A stretch of DNA of 64,000 nucleotides from Pseudomonas fluorescens. Lineage in GTDB: Bacteria; Pseudomonadota; Gammaproteobacteria; Pseudomonadales; Pseudomonadaceae. A program made the position numbers and the translations under genes. Every line of letters starts with the position of its first letter. The first letter of the stretch is position 1. Below are positions 1 through 8,662 of this stretch, piece after piece. Under the pieces are notes generated by a model. It searched no databases and had not been told where the DNA came from. It worked only from the letters and a program-made list of their open reading frames with translations. Location of the stretch: assembly GCF_040448305.1 (NCBI RefSeq), contig NZ_CP148752.1, forward strand, positions 1,674,001 through 1,738,000, read 5' to 3'.

Positions 1-102
1 ATGATCATGCGCGCCAACGGCGTGCCGGCCTTCAAGGTCAAGATGGGCTCGCACAAGGGCAACCTGGCGTTGCAAGTGATCGAGCCGATCGAGCGCCGTT
101 GA
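1..102 (+). CDS. fliM: Flagellar motor switch protein FliM, C-terminal end only
   Basis: The open frame enters from the left edge and ends at a TGA at 100-102. Its 33 residues end in ...LALQVIEPIERR, which looks like the end of Pseudomonas FliM, the C-ring protein that binds phosphorylated CheY and sets motor direction. The following gene is fliN, as expected for the fliLMNOPQR operon. The in-frame ATG at position 1 is internal, not a start. The call rests on a short tail plus gene order. Confidence 0.85.
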   Translation: MIMRANGVPAFKVKMGSHKGNLALQVIEPIERR

Positions 103-168
103 CCGGTGCTCGTACCCATTCGCGATTAACCGAATTCTGAATTTTTGCTCGCCGAGGACACTGACAAT

Positions 169-615
169 ATGAACACGCAGGACGATCAGGCACTGGCCGA
201 TGAATGGGCTGCGGCCCTGGAAGAAACCGGTGATGCCGGGCAGGCTGACATCGACGCTTTGCTGGCCGCCGATTCCGGCAGTTCCGCGTCTAACCGTTTG
301 CCAATGGAAGAGTTCGGCAGCGTGCCGAAAAACAACGAGCCGGTCAGCCTCGAAGGCCCGAACCTGGACGTGATCCTTGATATCCCGGTGTCGATTTCCA
401 TGGAAGTGGGCAGCACCGACATCAACATCCGCAACTTGCTGCAACTGAACCAGGGTTCGGTGATCGAGCTTGATCGCCTGGCCGGCGAGCCGCTGGACGT
501 GCTGGTCAATGGCACGCTCATCGCCCACGGCGAAGTGGTGGTGGTCAACGAGAAGTTCGGCATCCGCCTGACGGACGTGATCAGCCCAAGCGAACGCATC
601 AAGAAGCTGCGCTGA
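169..615 (+). CDS. fliN: Flagellar motor switch protein FliN
   Basis: FliN is a C-ring protein that works with FliM and FliG in switching and in docking export substrates. The 148-residue product has an acidic, variable N-terminus (about residues 1-60), then the conserved SpoA-type domain with ILDIPVSISMEVGSTDI, the LLQLNQGSVIELDR stretch, and a C-terminal motif GEVVVVNEKFGIRLTD. The ATG at 169 was chosen over an in-frame TTG at 145 because GAGGA lies at 152-156 and FliN homologues begin with a short polar stretch. The stop abuts the GTG of fliO. Confidence 0.95.
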   Translation: MNTQDDQALADEWAAALEETGDAGQADIDALLAADSGSSASNRLPMEEFGSVPKNNEPVSLEGPNLDVILDIPVSISMEVGSTDINIRNLLQLNQGSVIELDRLAGEPLDVLVNGTLIAHGEVVVVNEKFGIRLTDVISPSERIKKLR

Positions 616-1068
616 GTGAAGAAGGTTCTCGGGTTTGTGTTGGCAATGCCGTTCAGCGTGCTGGCGGCTGAGCCTGTCGCCACGGCGGCCACGGCGGCCA
701 CGGCTGCTGCGCCGGCGGTGAGCAGCGGTGTGGCCGGTCAGCTGACGCAACTGGTGTTCGGTTTGCTGTTGGTGCTGGGGCTGATCTTCCTTCTCGCCTG
801 GTTGTTGCGTCGGGTCCAGCAGGCCGGTCCGGCCGGCAAGGGGCAGGTGATCGAGATTGTCGGCTCCCGCGCGCTGGGGCCTCGCGACCGCCTGATGCTG
901 GTGCAGGTCGGCAACGAGCAGATCCTGTTGGGCCTGAGCCCCGGCAACATTGCTGCGCTGCACGTTCTCAAGGAGCCGGTGCAAGTGCCGAGTACTGAGA
1001 AACCGACGCCGGAGTTTGCCCAGCGCCTGCTGGAGATGCTGGGTAAAGATCAAAAGGATAAGAAGTAA
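616..1068 (+). CDS. fliO: Flagellar biosynthesis protein FliO
   Basis: FliO is a small membrane protein that helps assemble the FliP ring of the flagellar export gate. The frame starts with GTG at 616 directly after the fliN stop. It encodes 150 residues: a signal-like hydrophobic N-terminus, an Ala/Thr-rich low-complexity stretch, one clear membrane helix (about residues 38-62, rich in Leu/Val), then a cytoplasmic domain with the FliO-type GQVIEIVGSRALGPRDRL motif. Its TAA overlaps the fliP ATG (TAATG), so translation is probably coupled. Confidence 0.92.
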   Translation: MKKVLGFVLAMPFSVLAAEPVATAATAATAAAPAVSSGVAGQLTQLVFGLLLVLGLIFLLAWLLRRVQQAGPAGKGQVIEIVGSRALGPRDRLMLVQVGNEQILLGLSPGNIAALHVLKEPVQVPSTEKPTPEFAQRLLEMLGKDQKDKK

Positions 1069-1826
1069 TGGGTGCGCTACGCATCGTCTTGATGCTGACC
1101 CTGATGCTGGCCGCGCCGCTGGTATTCGGCGCCGATCCGCTGTCGATCCCGGCCATCACCCTGGGCACCAATGCGCAGGGGGCGCAGGAATACTCGGTCA
1201 GCCTGCAAATCCTGCTGATCATGACCGCGCTGAGTTTTATCCCGGCGTTTGTCATGCTGATGACCAGCTTCACCCGGATCATCATCGTGTTCTCGATCCT
1301 GCGCCAGGCCCTGGGCCTGCAGCAGACACCGTCGAACCAGATCCTCACCGGCATGGCGCTGTTCCTGACCCTGTTCATCATGGCGCCGGTGTTCGACCGG
1401 GTGAACCAGGACGCCTTGCAGCCGTATCTGGCGGAAAAACTGACGGCCCAGGATGCGGTCGCCAAGGCCCAGGTGCCGATCAAGGACTTCATGCTCGCCC
1501 AGACCCGCACCAGCGATCTGGAGCTGTTCATGCGCCTGTCCAAGCGCACTGACATCGCGACGCCGGATCAGGCGCCGTTGACCATCCTGGTGCCGGCCTT
1601 CGTGACCTCCGAGCTGAAAACGGCGTTCCAGATCGGCTTCATGATCTTCATTCCGTTCCTGATCATCGACCTGGTCGTGGCCAGTGTGTTGATGGCCATG
1701 GGTATGATGATGCTCTCGCCGCTGATCATTTCCTTGCCATTCAAAATCATGTTGTTCGTGCTGGTGGATGGCTGGGCGCTGATCATCGGCACGCTGGCCA
1801 GCAGCTTCGGCGGTGTCTCGCCATGA
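1068..1826 (+). CDS. fliP: Flagellar export gate protein FliP
   Basis: FliP forms the pentameric core of the FliPQR export gate. The 252-residue protein has a cleavable-type signal sequence (about 1-21), the conserved LMTSFTRIIIVFSILRQALG segment near residue 65, a periplasmic loop, and two C-terminal membrane hairpins including MGMMMLSPLIISLPFKIMLF. Length and motifs fit the family exactly. Both ends overlap neighbours (fliO by 1 base, fliQ by 4 bases). Confidence 0.97.
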   Translation: MGALRIVLMLTLMLAAPLVFGADPLSIPAITLGTNAQGAQEYSVSLQILLIMTALSFIPAFVMLMTSFTRIIIVFSILRQALGLQQTPSNQILTGMALFLTLFIMAPVFDRVNQDALQPYLAEKLTAQDAVAKAQVPIKDFMLAQTRTSDLELFMRLSKRTDIATPDQAPLTILVPAFVTSELKTAFQIGFMIFIPFLIIDLVVASVLMAMGMMMLSPLIISLPFKIMLFVLVDGWALIIGTLASSFGGVSP

Positions 1827-2092
1827 CGCCAGAAGTTGCGGTCGACATCTTCCGCGAAGCGCTGTGGCTGACCACCATGATGGTGGCGGTGCTGGTGATT
1901 CCAAGTTTGCTTGTGGGCCTGCTGGTGGCGATGTTCCAGGCCGCCACCCAGATCAACGAACAGACCCTGAGCTTCCTGCCGCGCCTGCTGGTGATGCTGG
2001 TGACGCTGATCGTCGGCGGCCCGTGGCTGGTGCAGACTTTCATGGATTACATCCTGCAGCTGTACGGCAGCATTCCTCAGGTCATCGGCTAA
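1823..2092 (+). CDS. fliQ: Flagellar export gate protein FliQ
   Basis: FliQ is a two-helix membrane protein that wraps the FliP/FliR gate. The 89-residue product begins MTPEVAVDIFREALW and has two hydrophobic helices (about 15-38 and 55-78) separated by the conserved AATQINEQTLSFLPRL loop, the hallmark of the family. The ATG overlaps the fliP stop as ATGA, and fliR follows after 3 bases. Confidence 0.97.
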   Translation: MTPEVAVDIFREALWLTTMMVAVLVIPSLLVGLLVAMFQAATQINEQTLSFLPRLLVMLVTLIVGGPWLVQTFMDYILQLYGSIPQVIG

Positions 2093-2095
2093 ACC

Positions 2096-2878
2096 ATGTC
2101 ACTGCTAGCGCTGACCGATACGCAGATCAGCACCTGGGTGGCGACGTTCATGCTGCCGCTGTTTCGCGTCGGCTCCTTGCTGATGGTCATGCCGGTGTTT
2201 GGCACGACCCTGCTGCCCCGGCGCATCCGCCTGTATTTCGCCTTGGCCATTACCGTGGTCATCGCGCCGGGTCTGCCGCCGATGCCGCCGGTGAATCCCC
2301 TGGATTTGAGTGGGCTGTTGCTGATTGCCGAGCAGATTCTCATTGGTGCGGTGATGGGTTTTTCCTTGCAGCTGTTCTTCCAGGCCTTTGTGGTCGCCGG
2401 GCAAATCGTCGCCATCCAGATGGGCATGGGCTTCGCTTCCATGATCGACCCGGCCAACGGTGTATCGACGGCGGTGATCGGGCAGTTTTTCACCATGCTG
2501 GTGACGCTGCTGTTCCTGTCCATGAACGGTCATCTGGTGGTGTTCGAGATCCTCACCGAGAGTTTCACCACGTTGCCGGTGGGTGGCGGCCTGATGGTCA
2601 ATCACTACTGGGAGCTGGCCGGCAAGCTCGGCTGGGTGCTCGGTTCGGCGTTGTTGTTGGTGCTGCCGGCGATCACCGCGTTGCTGGTGGTCAACATCGC
2701 GTTTGGCGTCATGACCCGGGCGGCGCCGCAACTGAATATTTTCTCTGTCGGCTTCCCGCTGATCCTGGTGCTTGGGCTGTTCATCGTCTGGGTCGGTCTG
2801 GCGGACATTCTCAACCAGTATCAACCGCTGGCCACTGAGGCCTTGCAGTTATTACGCGAAATGGCACGGGCGAGCTGA
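2096..2878 (+). CDS. fliR: Flagellar export gate protein FliR
   Basis: FliR is the single-copy subunit completing the FliP5-Q4-R1 export gate. The 260 residues form about six membrane helices with the conserved FRVGSLLMVMPVFG start, QMGMGFASMIDPANG in the middle (about residues 109-123) and a C-terminal region RAAPQLNIFSVGFPL, all typical of FliR. It is followed after 3 bases by flhB, as in most Pseudomonas flagellar loci. Confidence 0.96.
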   Translation: MSLLALTDTQISTWVATFMLPLFRVGSLLMVMPVFGTTLLPRRIRLYFALAITVVIAPGLPPMPPVNPLDLSGLLLIAEQILIGAVMGFSLQLFFQAFVVAGQIVAIQMGMGFASMIDPANGVSTAVIGQFFTMLVTLLFLSMNGHLVVFEILTESFTTLPVGGGLMVNHYWELAGKLGWVLGSALLLVLPAITALLVVNIAFGVMTRAAPQLNIFSVGFPLILVLGLFIVWVGLADILNQYQPLATEALQLLREMARAS

Positions 2879-2881
2879 GTC

Positions 2882-4021
2882 ATGGCCGAGAGCGAAAGCG
2901 GTCAGGACAAAACAGAAGACCCCACGGAGAAGCGCAAACAGGACTCCCGTGAAAAGGGTGAGGTAGCCCGGTCCAAGGAACTCAACACCCTGGCGATCAT
3001 GCTGGTCGGTGCCTCGGCGCTGCTGATTTTTGGCGGCGCCATGGCGCAGGACATGATGGAGCTGATGCGCATCAACTTCTCGCTGCCGCGGGAAGTGATT
3101 CTGGATCAGCGCTCCATGGCCACCTACCTGATGCGCTCGGGGCAAATTGCTCTGTGGTCGATCCAGCCGGTGATGATCACGTTGGTACTGGCTGCCATCA
3201 TCGGTCCGATTTCCCTGGGTGGCTGGCTGTTCGCGGCGAGTTCCATGGCGCCCAAATTCAGCCGCTTGAATCCCGGTCCAGGCCTCAAGCGCATGTTCTC
3301 GACCAAGTCGCTGGTCGAACTGCTCAAGGCCCTGGCCAAGTTCATCATCATCCTGTTCGTGGCGCTGGCGGTACTGTCGTCGGACATCGATGACCTGCTG
3401 CGCATCGCCCATGAGCCCCTGGACATGGCGATCATTCACAGCCTGCAAGTGGTGGGCTGGAGCACCTTGTGGATGGCGTGCGGGCTGATCCTGATCGCTG
3501 TGGTGGATGTGCCGGTGCAGCTCTGGGAAAGCCACAAGAAACTGCTGATGACCAAGCAGGAAGTGCGTGACGAGCATAAGGATCAGGAGGGACGGCCAGA
3601 GGTCAAGCAGCGGATTCGACAGCTGCAACGTGAGATGTCCCAGCGGCGGATGATGGCCGCCATTCCCGAGGCCGACGTGGTCATCACCAACCCGACGCAC
3701 TACGCCGTGGCCCTCAAGTACGACCCGGAAAAGGGTAATGCGCCGGTATTGCTGGCCAAGGGCAGCGACTTCCTGGCCCTGAAGATCCGCGAGATCGCGG
3801 CGGCCAACGAGATCCTGCTGCTGGAGTCCCCGGCGCTGGCGCGGTCGATCTACTACTCCACCGAACTTGAGCAGGAAATTCCCGGCGGGCTCTACCTGGC
3901 GGTCGCGCAGGTGCTGGCTTACGTTTATCAGATTCGACAGTACCGGGCGGGCAAGGGCAAGCGACCGGATCCGCTCAAGGATGACCTGCCGATTCCGCCG
4001 GATTTGCGGCGCGACTCCTGA
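2882..4021 (+). CDS. flhB: Flagellar export switch protein FlhB
   Basis: FlhB binds the export gate and changes substrate specificity from hook to filament subunits after cleaving itself. The 379-residue protein has a charged N-terminus (TEDPTEKRKQDSREKGEV), four membrane helices within about 30-210, and a cytoplasmic domain with the autocleavage motif NPTH at residues 270-273 (nucleotides 3689-3700). The C-terminal tail after residue 350 is rich in Lys and Pro. A second, tail-only FlhB-like gene lies at 19684-20013 in this window. Confidence 0.97.
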   Translation: MAESESGQDKTEDPTEKRKQDSREKGEVARSKELNTLAIMLVGASALLIFGGAMAQDMMELMRINFSLPREVILDQRSMATYLMRSGQIALWSIQPVMITLVLAAIIGPISLGGWLFAASSMAPKFSRLNPGPGLKRMFSTKSLVELLKALAKFIIILFVALAVLSSDIDDLLRIAHEPLDMAIIHSLQVVGWSTLWMACGLILIAVVDVPVQLWESHKKLLMTKQEVRDEHKDQEGRPEVKQRIRQLQREMSQRRMMAAIPEADVVITNPTHYAVALKYDPEKGNAPVLLAKGSDFLALKIREIAAANEILLLESPALARSIYYSTELEQEIPGGLYLAVAQVLAYVYQIRQYRAGKGKRPDPLKDDLPIPPDLRRDS

Positions 4022-4037
4022 TTTCGATATCGATCAG

Positions 4038-4128
4038 TGTGGGAGCGAGCCTGCTCGCGATAGCGGCTGCACAGGCACAATTTGTGTCGACTGACACGCC
4101 GCCATCGCGAGCAGGCTCGCTCCCACAG
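4038..4128. repeat. REP pair in inverted orientation
   Basis: Two REP hairpins face each other: GTGGGAGCGAGCCTGCTCGCGA at the left edge (hairpin core GCGAGC-CT-GCTCGC) and its reverse complement ending about 4127, with a short spacer. The pair separates flhB from the flhA promoter. Such pairs are widespread in Pseudomonas intergenic DNA and can affect mRNA 3' ends. Confidence 0.9.
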
Positions 4129-4167
4129 AATCCTTCAAAACCCCTCTGTTACCTGGCTCTGCAAAAG

Positions 4168-4184
4168 TTGGAAAGCTTCTTGCA
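4168..4184 (+). promoter_or_regulatory. Sigma-54 (RpoN) -24/-12 promoter for flhA
   Basis: The sequence TTGGAAAGCTTCTTGCA has GG and GC elements separated by exactly 10 bases, matching the -24/-12 consensus (TGGCAC-N5-TTGCW), although the AC after TGG is not conserved. It lies about 60 bases before the flhA start. RpoN with FleQ is known to drive flhA in P. aeruginosa, so function and position agree. No FleQ site was identified. Confidence 0.7.
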
Positions 4185-4245
4185 GTAGCCGCTCTGCGCC
4201 TGCTTCGGGCGTCAAAAGTTTGCTTTAAAGGAACGGGGAAAACCG

Positions 4246-6375
4246 GTGGATCGCTCTCAGTTAATCAACAGTGCCCGCAGCAACATTGCCGACCTCAGTC
4301 GAGGCAATCTGGGCGTGCCGCTGTTGCTGCTGGTCATGCTGGCGATGATGATGTTGCCGGTTCCGCCGTTCCTGCTGGACGTGTTCTTCACCTTCAACAT
4401 TGCCCTGTCCATCGTCGTGCTGCTGGTGTGCGTCTACGCTTTGCGGCCGCTGGATTTCGCGGTGTTCCCGACCATTCTGCTGGTGGCGACGCTGTTGCGC
4501 CTGGCGTTGAACGTGGCCTCCACGCGGGTGGTGATGCTCCACGGTCAGGACGGCCATGCCGCAGCCGGCAAGGTGATCCAGGCGTTCGGCGAGGTGGTGA
4601 TCGGCGGTAACTACGTGGTCGGTATCGTGGTCTTCGCGATCTTGATGATCATCAACTTCGTCGTGGTGACCAAGGGCGCGGGGCGGATTTCCGAGGTGAG
4701 TGCGCGATTCACCCTCGATGCGATGCCCGGCAAGCAAATGGCGATCGACGCCGACCTCAACGCCGGCCTGATCGATCAGGCCCAGGCCAAGGCCCGCCGT
4801 TCGGAAGTTGCGCAGGAAGCCGAGTTCTACGGCTCCATGGACGGCGCCAGCAAATTCGTCCGCGGTGATGCCATCGCCGGCCTGTTGATCCTGTTCATCA
4901 ACCTGATCGGCGGCATGGCGGTCGGTATCTTCCAGCACGGGATGACCTTCGGCGACGCCGGCAAGGTGTATGCGCTGTTGACCATCGGTGACGGTTTGGT
5001 GGCGCAATTGCCATCACTGTTGTTATCGACAGCCGCCGCGATCATGGTGACCCGTGCTTCCGGTTCGGAAGACATGGGCAAGCAAATCAATCGCCAGATG
5101 TTCGCCTCGCCCAAGGCGCTGGCAGTGGCGGCAGGCTTGATGGCGGTCATGGGCCTGGTGCCCGGCATGCCGCACTTCTCGTTCCTGAGCATGGCGGCCC
5201 TGGCGGCCGGTGGCGCTTACCTGTTCTGGAAAAAGCAGAACGTCGCCAAGGTGCAGGCCCTGCAAGAGGTCAAGCGCCAGCAGGAGTTGCTGCCGTCGCC
5301 GGCCCGCGCCCAGGAAACCAAGGAGCTTGGCTGGGATGACGTGACGCCAATCGACATGATCGGCCTGGAGGTGGGTTATCGCCTGATTCCGTTGGTGGAC
5401 CGCAACCAGGGCGGCCAGTTGCTGGCGCGGATCAAGGGGGTGCGCAAGAAGCTGTCCCAGGATCTGGGTTTCCTGATGCCCACGGTGCATATCCGCGACA
5501 ACCTCGACCTGGCGCCGAGCGCCTATCGCCTGACCCTCATGGGGGTGATCCTGGCCGAAGCGGAGATTTACCCGGATCGCGAACTGGCGATCAACCCGGG
5601 ACAGGTCTACGGCACGCTCAACGGCATTACCGCCAAAGATCCGGCTTTCGGCCTGGAGGCGGTCTGGATCGAAATCAGCCAGCGCGCCCAGGCGCAATCC
5701 CTCGGTTATACGGTGGTCGATGCCAGTACCGTAGTGGCTACCCACTTGAACCAGATTCTGTACAAGCATTCCAGTGAACTGATCGGTCACGAAGAAGTGC
5801 AGCAACTCATGCAATTGCTGGGCAAAAGCTCGCCGAAACTGGCCGAGGAGCTGGTGCCGGGCGTGGTTTCGCTGTCGCAGCTGCTCAAGGTGCTGCAGGC
5901 GCTGTTGGCCGAACAAGTGCCGGTGCGCGACATCCGCAGCATTGCCGAGGCCATCGCCAACAATGCCGCCAAGAGTCAAGATACCGCCGCGCTGGTGGCT
6001 GCCGTGCGGGTTGGCGTATCCCGTGCAATCGTCCAAAGCATTGTAGGCACTGAGTCGGAGCTGCCAGTCATCACGCTGGAGCCAAGGTTGGAACAGATAT
6101 TGCTCAATAGTCTGCAAAAGGCTGGGCAAGGCTCGGAAGAGGGCGTTCTGCTGGAGCCAAGCATGGCTGAGAAGCTGCAACGCTCGCTGATCGACGCAGC
6201 GCAGCGCCAGGAGATGCAAGGTCAGCCGGTGATTCTGCTGGTGGCCGGTCCGGTTCGCGCGATGCTCTCGCGATTTGGTCGGCTCGCAGTCCCGGGTTTG
6301 CACGTGTTGGCTTACCAGGAAATCCCTGACAACAAGCAAGTGACCATCGTTGCGACAGTAGGGCCCAACGGCTGA
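4246..6375 (+). CDS. flhA: Flagellar export gate protein FlhA
   Basis: FlhA forms the nonameric ring of the flagellar export apparatus; its cytoplasmic domain docks chaperone-substrate complexes. The 709 residues contain about eight membrane helices (residues 25-320) with the FHIPEP-type signature region (FPTILLVATLLRLALNVAST, near residue 75) and FVVVTKGAGRISEVSARF, followed by the large cytoplasmic domain from about 345. It starts with GTG at 4246 after AAAGGAACGGGG, a strong ribosome site. It opens a new transcription unit behind the sigma-54 site and runs toward flhF. Confidence 0.97.
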   Translation: MDRSQLINSARSNIADLSRGNLGVPLLLLVMLAMMMLPVPPFLLDVFFTFNIALSIVVLLVCVYALRPLDFAVFPTILLVATLLRLALNVASTRVVMLHGQDGHAAAGKVIQAFGEVVIGGNYVVGIVVFAILMIINFVVVTKGAGRISEVSARFTLDAMPGKQMAIDADLNAGLIDQAQAKARRSEVAQEAEFYGSMDGASKFVRGDAIAGLLILFINLIGGMAVGIFQHGMTFGDAGKVYALLTIGDGLVAQLPSLLLSTAAAIMVTRASGSEDMGKQINRQMFASPKALAVAAGLMAVMGLVPGMPHFSFLSMAALAAGGAYLFWKKQNVAKVQALQEVKRQQELLPSPARAQETKELGWDDVTPIDMIGLEVGYRLIPLVDRNQGGQLLARIKGVRKKLSQDLGFLMPTVHIRDNLDLAPSAYRLTLMGVILAEAEIYPDRELAINPGQVYGTLNGITAKDPAFGLEAVWIEISQRAQAQSLGYTVVDASTVVATHLNQILYKHSSELIGHEEVQQLMQLLGKSSPKLAEELVPGVVSLSQLLKVLQALLAEQVPVRDIRSIAEAIANNAAKSQDTAALVAAVRVGVSRAIVQSIVGTESELPVITLEPRLEQILLNSLQKAGQGSEEGVLLEPSMAEKLQRSLIDAAQRQEMQGQPVILLVAGPVRAMLSRFGRLAVPGLHVLAYQEIPDNKQVTIVATVGPNG

Positions 6376-6386
6376 GGTAGTGGTTT

Positions 6387-7715
6387 ATGCAAGTTAAGCG
6401 TTTTTTCGCCGCCGATATGCGTCAGGCCATGAAGCTGGTTCGCGATGAGCTGGGCGCTGATGCCGCCATCATTGGCAACCGCCGGATCGCTGGAGGTGTC
6501 GAACTGACGGCTGCACTGGATTACAAGTTGTCGGCGCTGGCGCCGCGGGTTCCGAACATGGAACTCGAAGACGAGCTGCGCAAGACTCAGTCGCGGATCG
6601 TCACGGCCCAGGCCGAACTGAGCCTGCGTGGCGACGGCGAGAGCGACAATGCGACCAATCGCCAGTTGTTCGCCGGCTTGCCGCTCACCGCAGCCGAGCC
6701 GTTGATCGAGCCCACCTACGCCGAACCCCGTCGCCCCGCACCGGCCGCTGCACCAGCCTCCACTGGCGTGGACCCGCGCGCGTTCGACTCGATGCGTTTC
6801 GAGCTCAACAGCCTGCGCGAACTCATGGAGGTCCAGCTCGGCTCCCTGGCCTGGAATCAGCTGCAGGGCAGCCGTCCGGACCAGGCCAACCTCTGGCGTC
6901 GCCTGCAACGCATCGGCCTGTCCGGCCCGCTGTCGCGCGACCTTTTGGCGATGATCACCGATATCGAAGAGCCTCGTCAGGCCTGGCGCATGTTGCTGGC
7001 GCACCTGGCGCGCATGATCGTTACCCCGGAAGTCGAGCCTCTGGAAGAAGGCGGCGTGATTGCCATGGTCGGCCCGGCCGGCATGGGCAAGACCACTACC
7101 CTGGCCAAGCTGGCCGCCCGTTACGTGCTCAAGTACGGCGCGCAGAACATAGCGCTGGTGAGCATGGACAGCTTCCGCATCGGTGCCCAGGAGCAGCTCA
7201 AGACCCTGGGGCGCATCCTCAATGTGCCGGTGACCCACGTCGATCCGGGCCAGTCCCTGGTGCAGGCGCTGGAACCCTTGCTGCGCAAGCGCGTGGTGCT
7301 GATCGATACCGCCGGCCTGCAGGCCAGCGACCCGGCCTTGCGCATGCAACTCGAAAGCCTGGCCGGTCGTGGCATCCGCTCGAAAAATTATCTGGTCCTG
7401 GCAACCACCAGCCAGAAACAGGTTCTAACCGCCGCCTATCATAGTTACAAGCGTTGCGGGCTCGCTGGCTGCATCCTGACTAAACTGGATGAAACGGCTA
7501 GTCTGGGTGAGGTGTTGAGCCTTGCCATCAGTCATGAGTTGCCGGTGGCTTACCTGACCGATGGCCCGCGGATCCCGGATGATTTGCATCTGCCGCGTCG
7601 TCACCAGTTGGTCAGTCGCGCCGTGAGCGTGCAAATGCAGGAAGAACCCAGCGAAGAAGCCATGGCTGACATGTTCGCTGACATCTACCACAGCCCGACC
7701 AAGCAGGTTGGCTGA
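6387..7715 (+). CDS. flhF: SRP-like GTPase FlhF, polar flagellum placement
   Basis: FlhF is an SRP-type GTPase that puts the flagellum at the pole and recruits FliF. The 442-residue product has the conserved N-terminal start MQVKRFFAADMRQAMKLVRDE cut here after 20 residues in family alignments, a variable middle region (about 80-130), an N/G domain with P-loop GPAGMGKTTT (about 230-239), the DSFRIGAQEQL motif, DTAG near residue 308 and TKLDE. It lies 11 bases after flhA and before fleN, the gene that limits flagellar number, as in other polarly flagellated pseudomonads. Confidence 0.96.
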   Translation: MQVKRFFAADMRQAMKLVRDELGADAAIIGNRRIAGGVELTAALDYKLSALAPRVPNMELEDELRKTQSRIVTAQAELSLRGDGESDNATNRQLFAGLPLTAAEPLIEPTYAEPRRPAPAAAPASTGVDPRAFDSMRFELNSLRELMEVQLGSLAWNQLQGSRPDQANLWRRLQRIGLSGPLSRDLLAMITDIEEPRQAWRMLLAHLARMIVTPEVEPLEEGGVIAMVGPAGMGKTTTLAKLAARYVLKYGAQNIALVSMDSFRIGAQEQLKTLGRILNVPVTHVDPGQSLVQALEPLLRKRVVLIDTAGLQASDPALRMQLESLAGRGIRSKNYLVLATTSQKQVLTAAYHSYKRCGLAGCILTKLDETASLGEVLSLAISHELPVAYLTDGPRIPDDLHLPRRHQLVSRAVSVQMQEEPSEEAMADMFADIYHSPTKQVG

Positions 7716-7722
7716 GGTAAAA

Positions 7723-7830
7723 ATGAACAGTTTTTGTACCTACATCGATGGTCTGCCATGCATTGTTCCGTTTGTGAACGCGCAGCCAGTAATGTGGCCT
7801 CCGTCTATGCAAGACAAGGTAAAGAAATAA
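7723..7830 (+). CDS. Possible 35-residue peptide between flhF and fleN
   Basis: A short frame begins at ATG 7723, 4 bases after a good ribosome site (GAGGT, 7714-7718), and encodes 35 residues (MNSFCTYIDGLPCIVPFVNA at its start, ending MQDKVKK). Its TAA ends one base before the fleN ATG. It has two cysteines and a short hydrophobic middle, with no family that I recognise. The spacing suggests translational coupling to fleN, but it could be an accidental frame in a leader region. Confidence 0.4.
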   Translation: MNSFCTYIDGLPCIVPFVNAQPVMWPPSMQDKVKK

Positions 7831-7831
7831 C

Positions 7832-8662
7832 ATGGGCAGCATGCATCCCGTACAGGTGATCGCGGTGACCGGCGGCAAAGGTGGCGTCGGGAAAACTAAT
7901 GTGTCAGTGAACTTGTCCCTGGCTCTGGCTGAGCTTGGCCGGCGCGTCATGCTGTTGGACGCCGACCTGGGACTGGCGAACGTCGACGTTCTGCTGGGCC
8001 TGACACCCAAACGTACCCTGGCCGACGTGATCGAGGGCCGCTGCGAACTGCGCGATGTACTGCTGCAGGGACCCGGTGGCATCCGAATCGTTCCGGCCGC
8101 ATCCGGCACTCAGAGCATGGTGCATCTGAGCCCCGCGCAACACGCCGGCCTGATCCAGGCCTTCAGCGATATCGGCGACAACCTCGATGTATTGGTGATC
8201 GATACCGCGGCGGGTATTGGTGACTCGGTAGTCAGTTTCGTTCGCGCAGCCCAGGAAGTGCTGCTGGTGGTGTGCGACGAGCCGACCTCGATCACTGACG
8301 CCTACGCATTGATCAAACTGCTTAACCGTGACTACGGCATGAACCGCTTCCGGGTCCTGGCCAACATGGCCCAGAGCCCGCAGGAAGGGCGCAACCTGTT
8401 CGCCAAGTTGACCAAGGTCACGGATCGCTTCCTCGACGTCGCCCTGCAATACGTCGGCGCGGTGCCCTACGACGAAAGCGTGCGCAAGGCCGTGCAGAAG
8501 CAGCGCGCCGTCTACGAGGCGTTCCCGCGTTCCAAGTGCTCGCTGGCATTCAAGGCCATCGCACAGAAGGTCGATACCTGGCCGCTGCCTGCCAACCCGC
8601 GCGGGCACCTGGAGTTTTTCGTCGAGCGGCTCGTGCAGCAGACAGCAGGGCCGGTTCTATGA
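7832..8662 (+). CDS. fleN: Flagellar number regulator FleN (FlhG), MinD-like ATPase
   Basis: FleN is a MinD/ParA-type ATPase that restrains the activator FleQ and so keeps the flagellum number low. The 276 residues show the deviant Walker A motif GGKGGVGKT (about residues 14-22), the LLDADLGLANVD switch region, DTAAGIGDSV, and a C-terminal amphipathic stretch for membrane contact. Start at 7832 is taken because homologues begin shortly before MHPVQVIAVT; ATG at 7841 is possible. The stop overlaps the fliA ATG (ATGA). Confidence 0.95.
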   Translation: MGSMHPVQVIAVTGGKGGVGKTNVSVNLSLALAELGRRVMLLDADLGLANVDVLLGLTPKRTLADVIEGRCELRDVLLQGPGGIRIVPAASGTQSMVHLSPAQHAGLIQAFSDIGDNLDVLVIDTAAGIGDSVVSFVRAAQEVLLVVCDEPTSITDAYALIKLLNRDYGMNRFRVLANMAQSPQEGRNLFAKLTKVTDRFLDVALQYVGAVPYDESVRKAVQKQRAVYEAFPRSKCSLAFKAIAQKVDTWPLPANPRGHLEFFVERLVQQTAGPVL

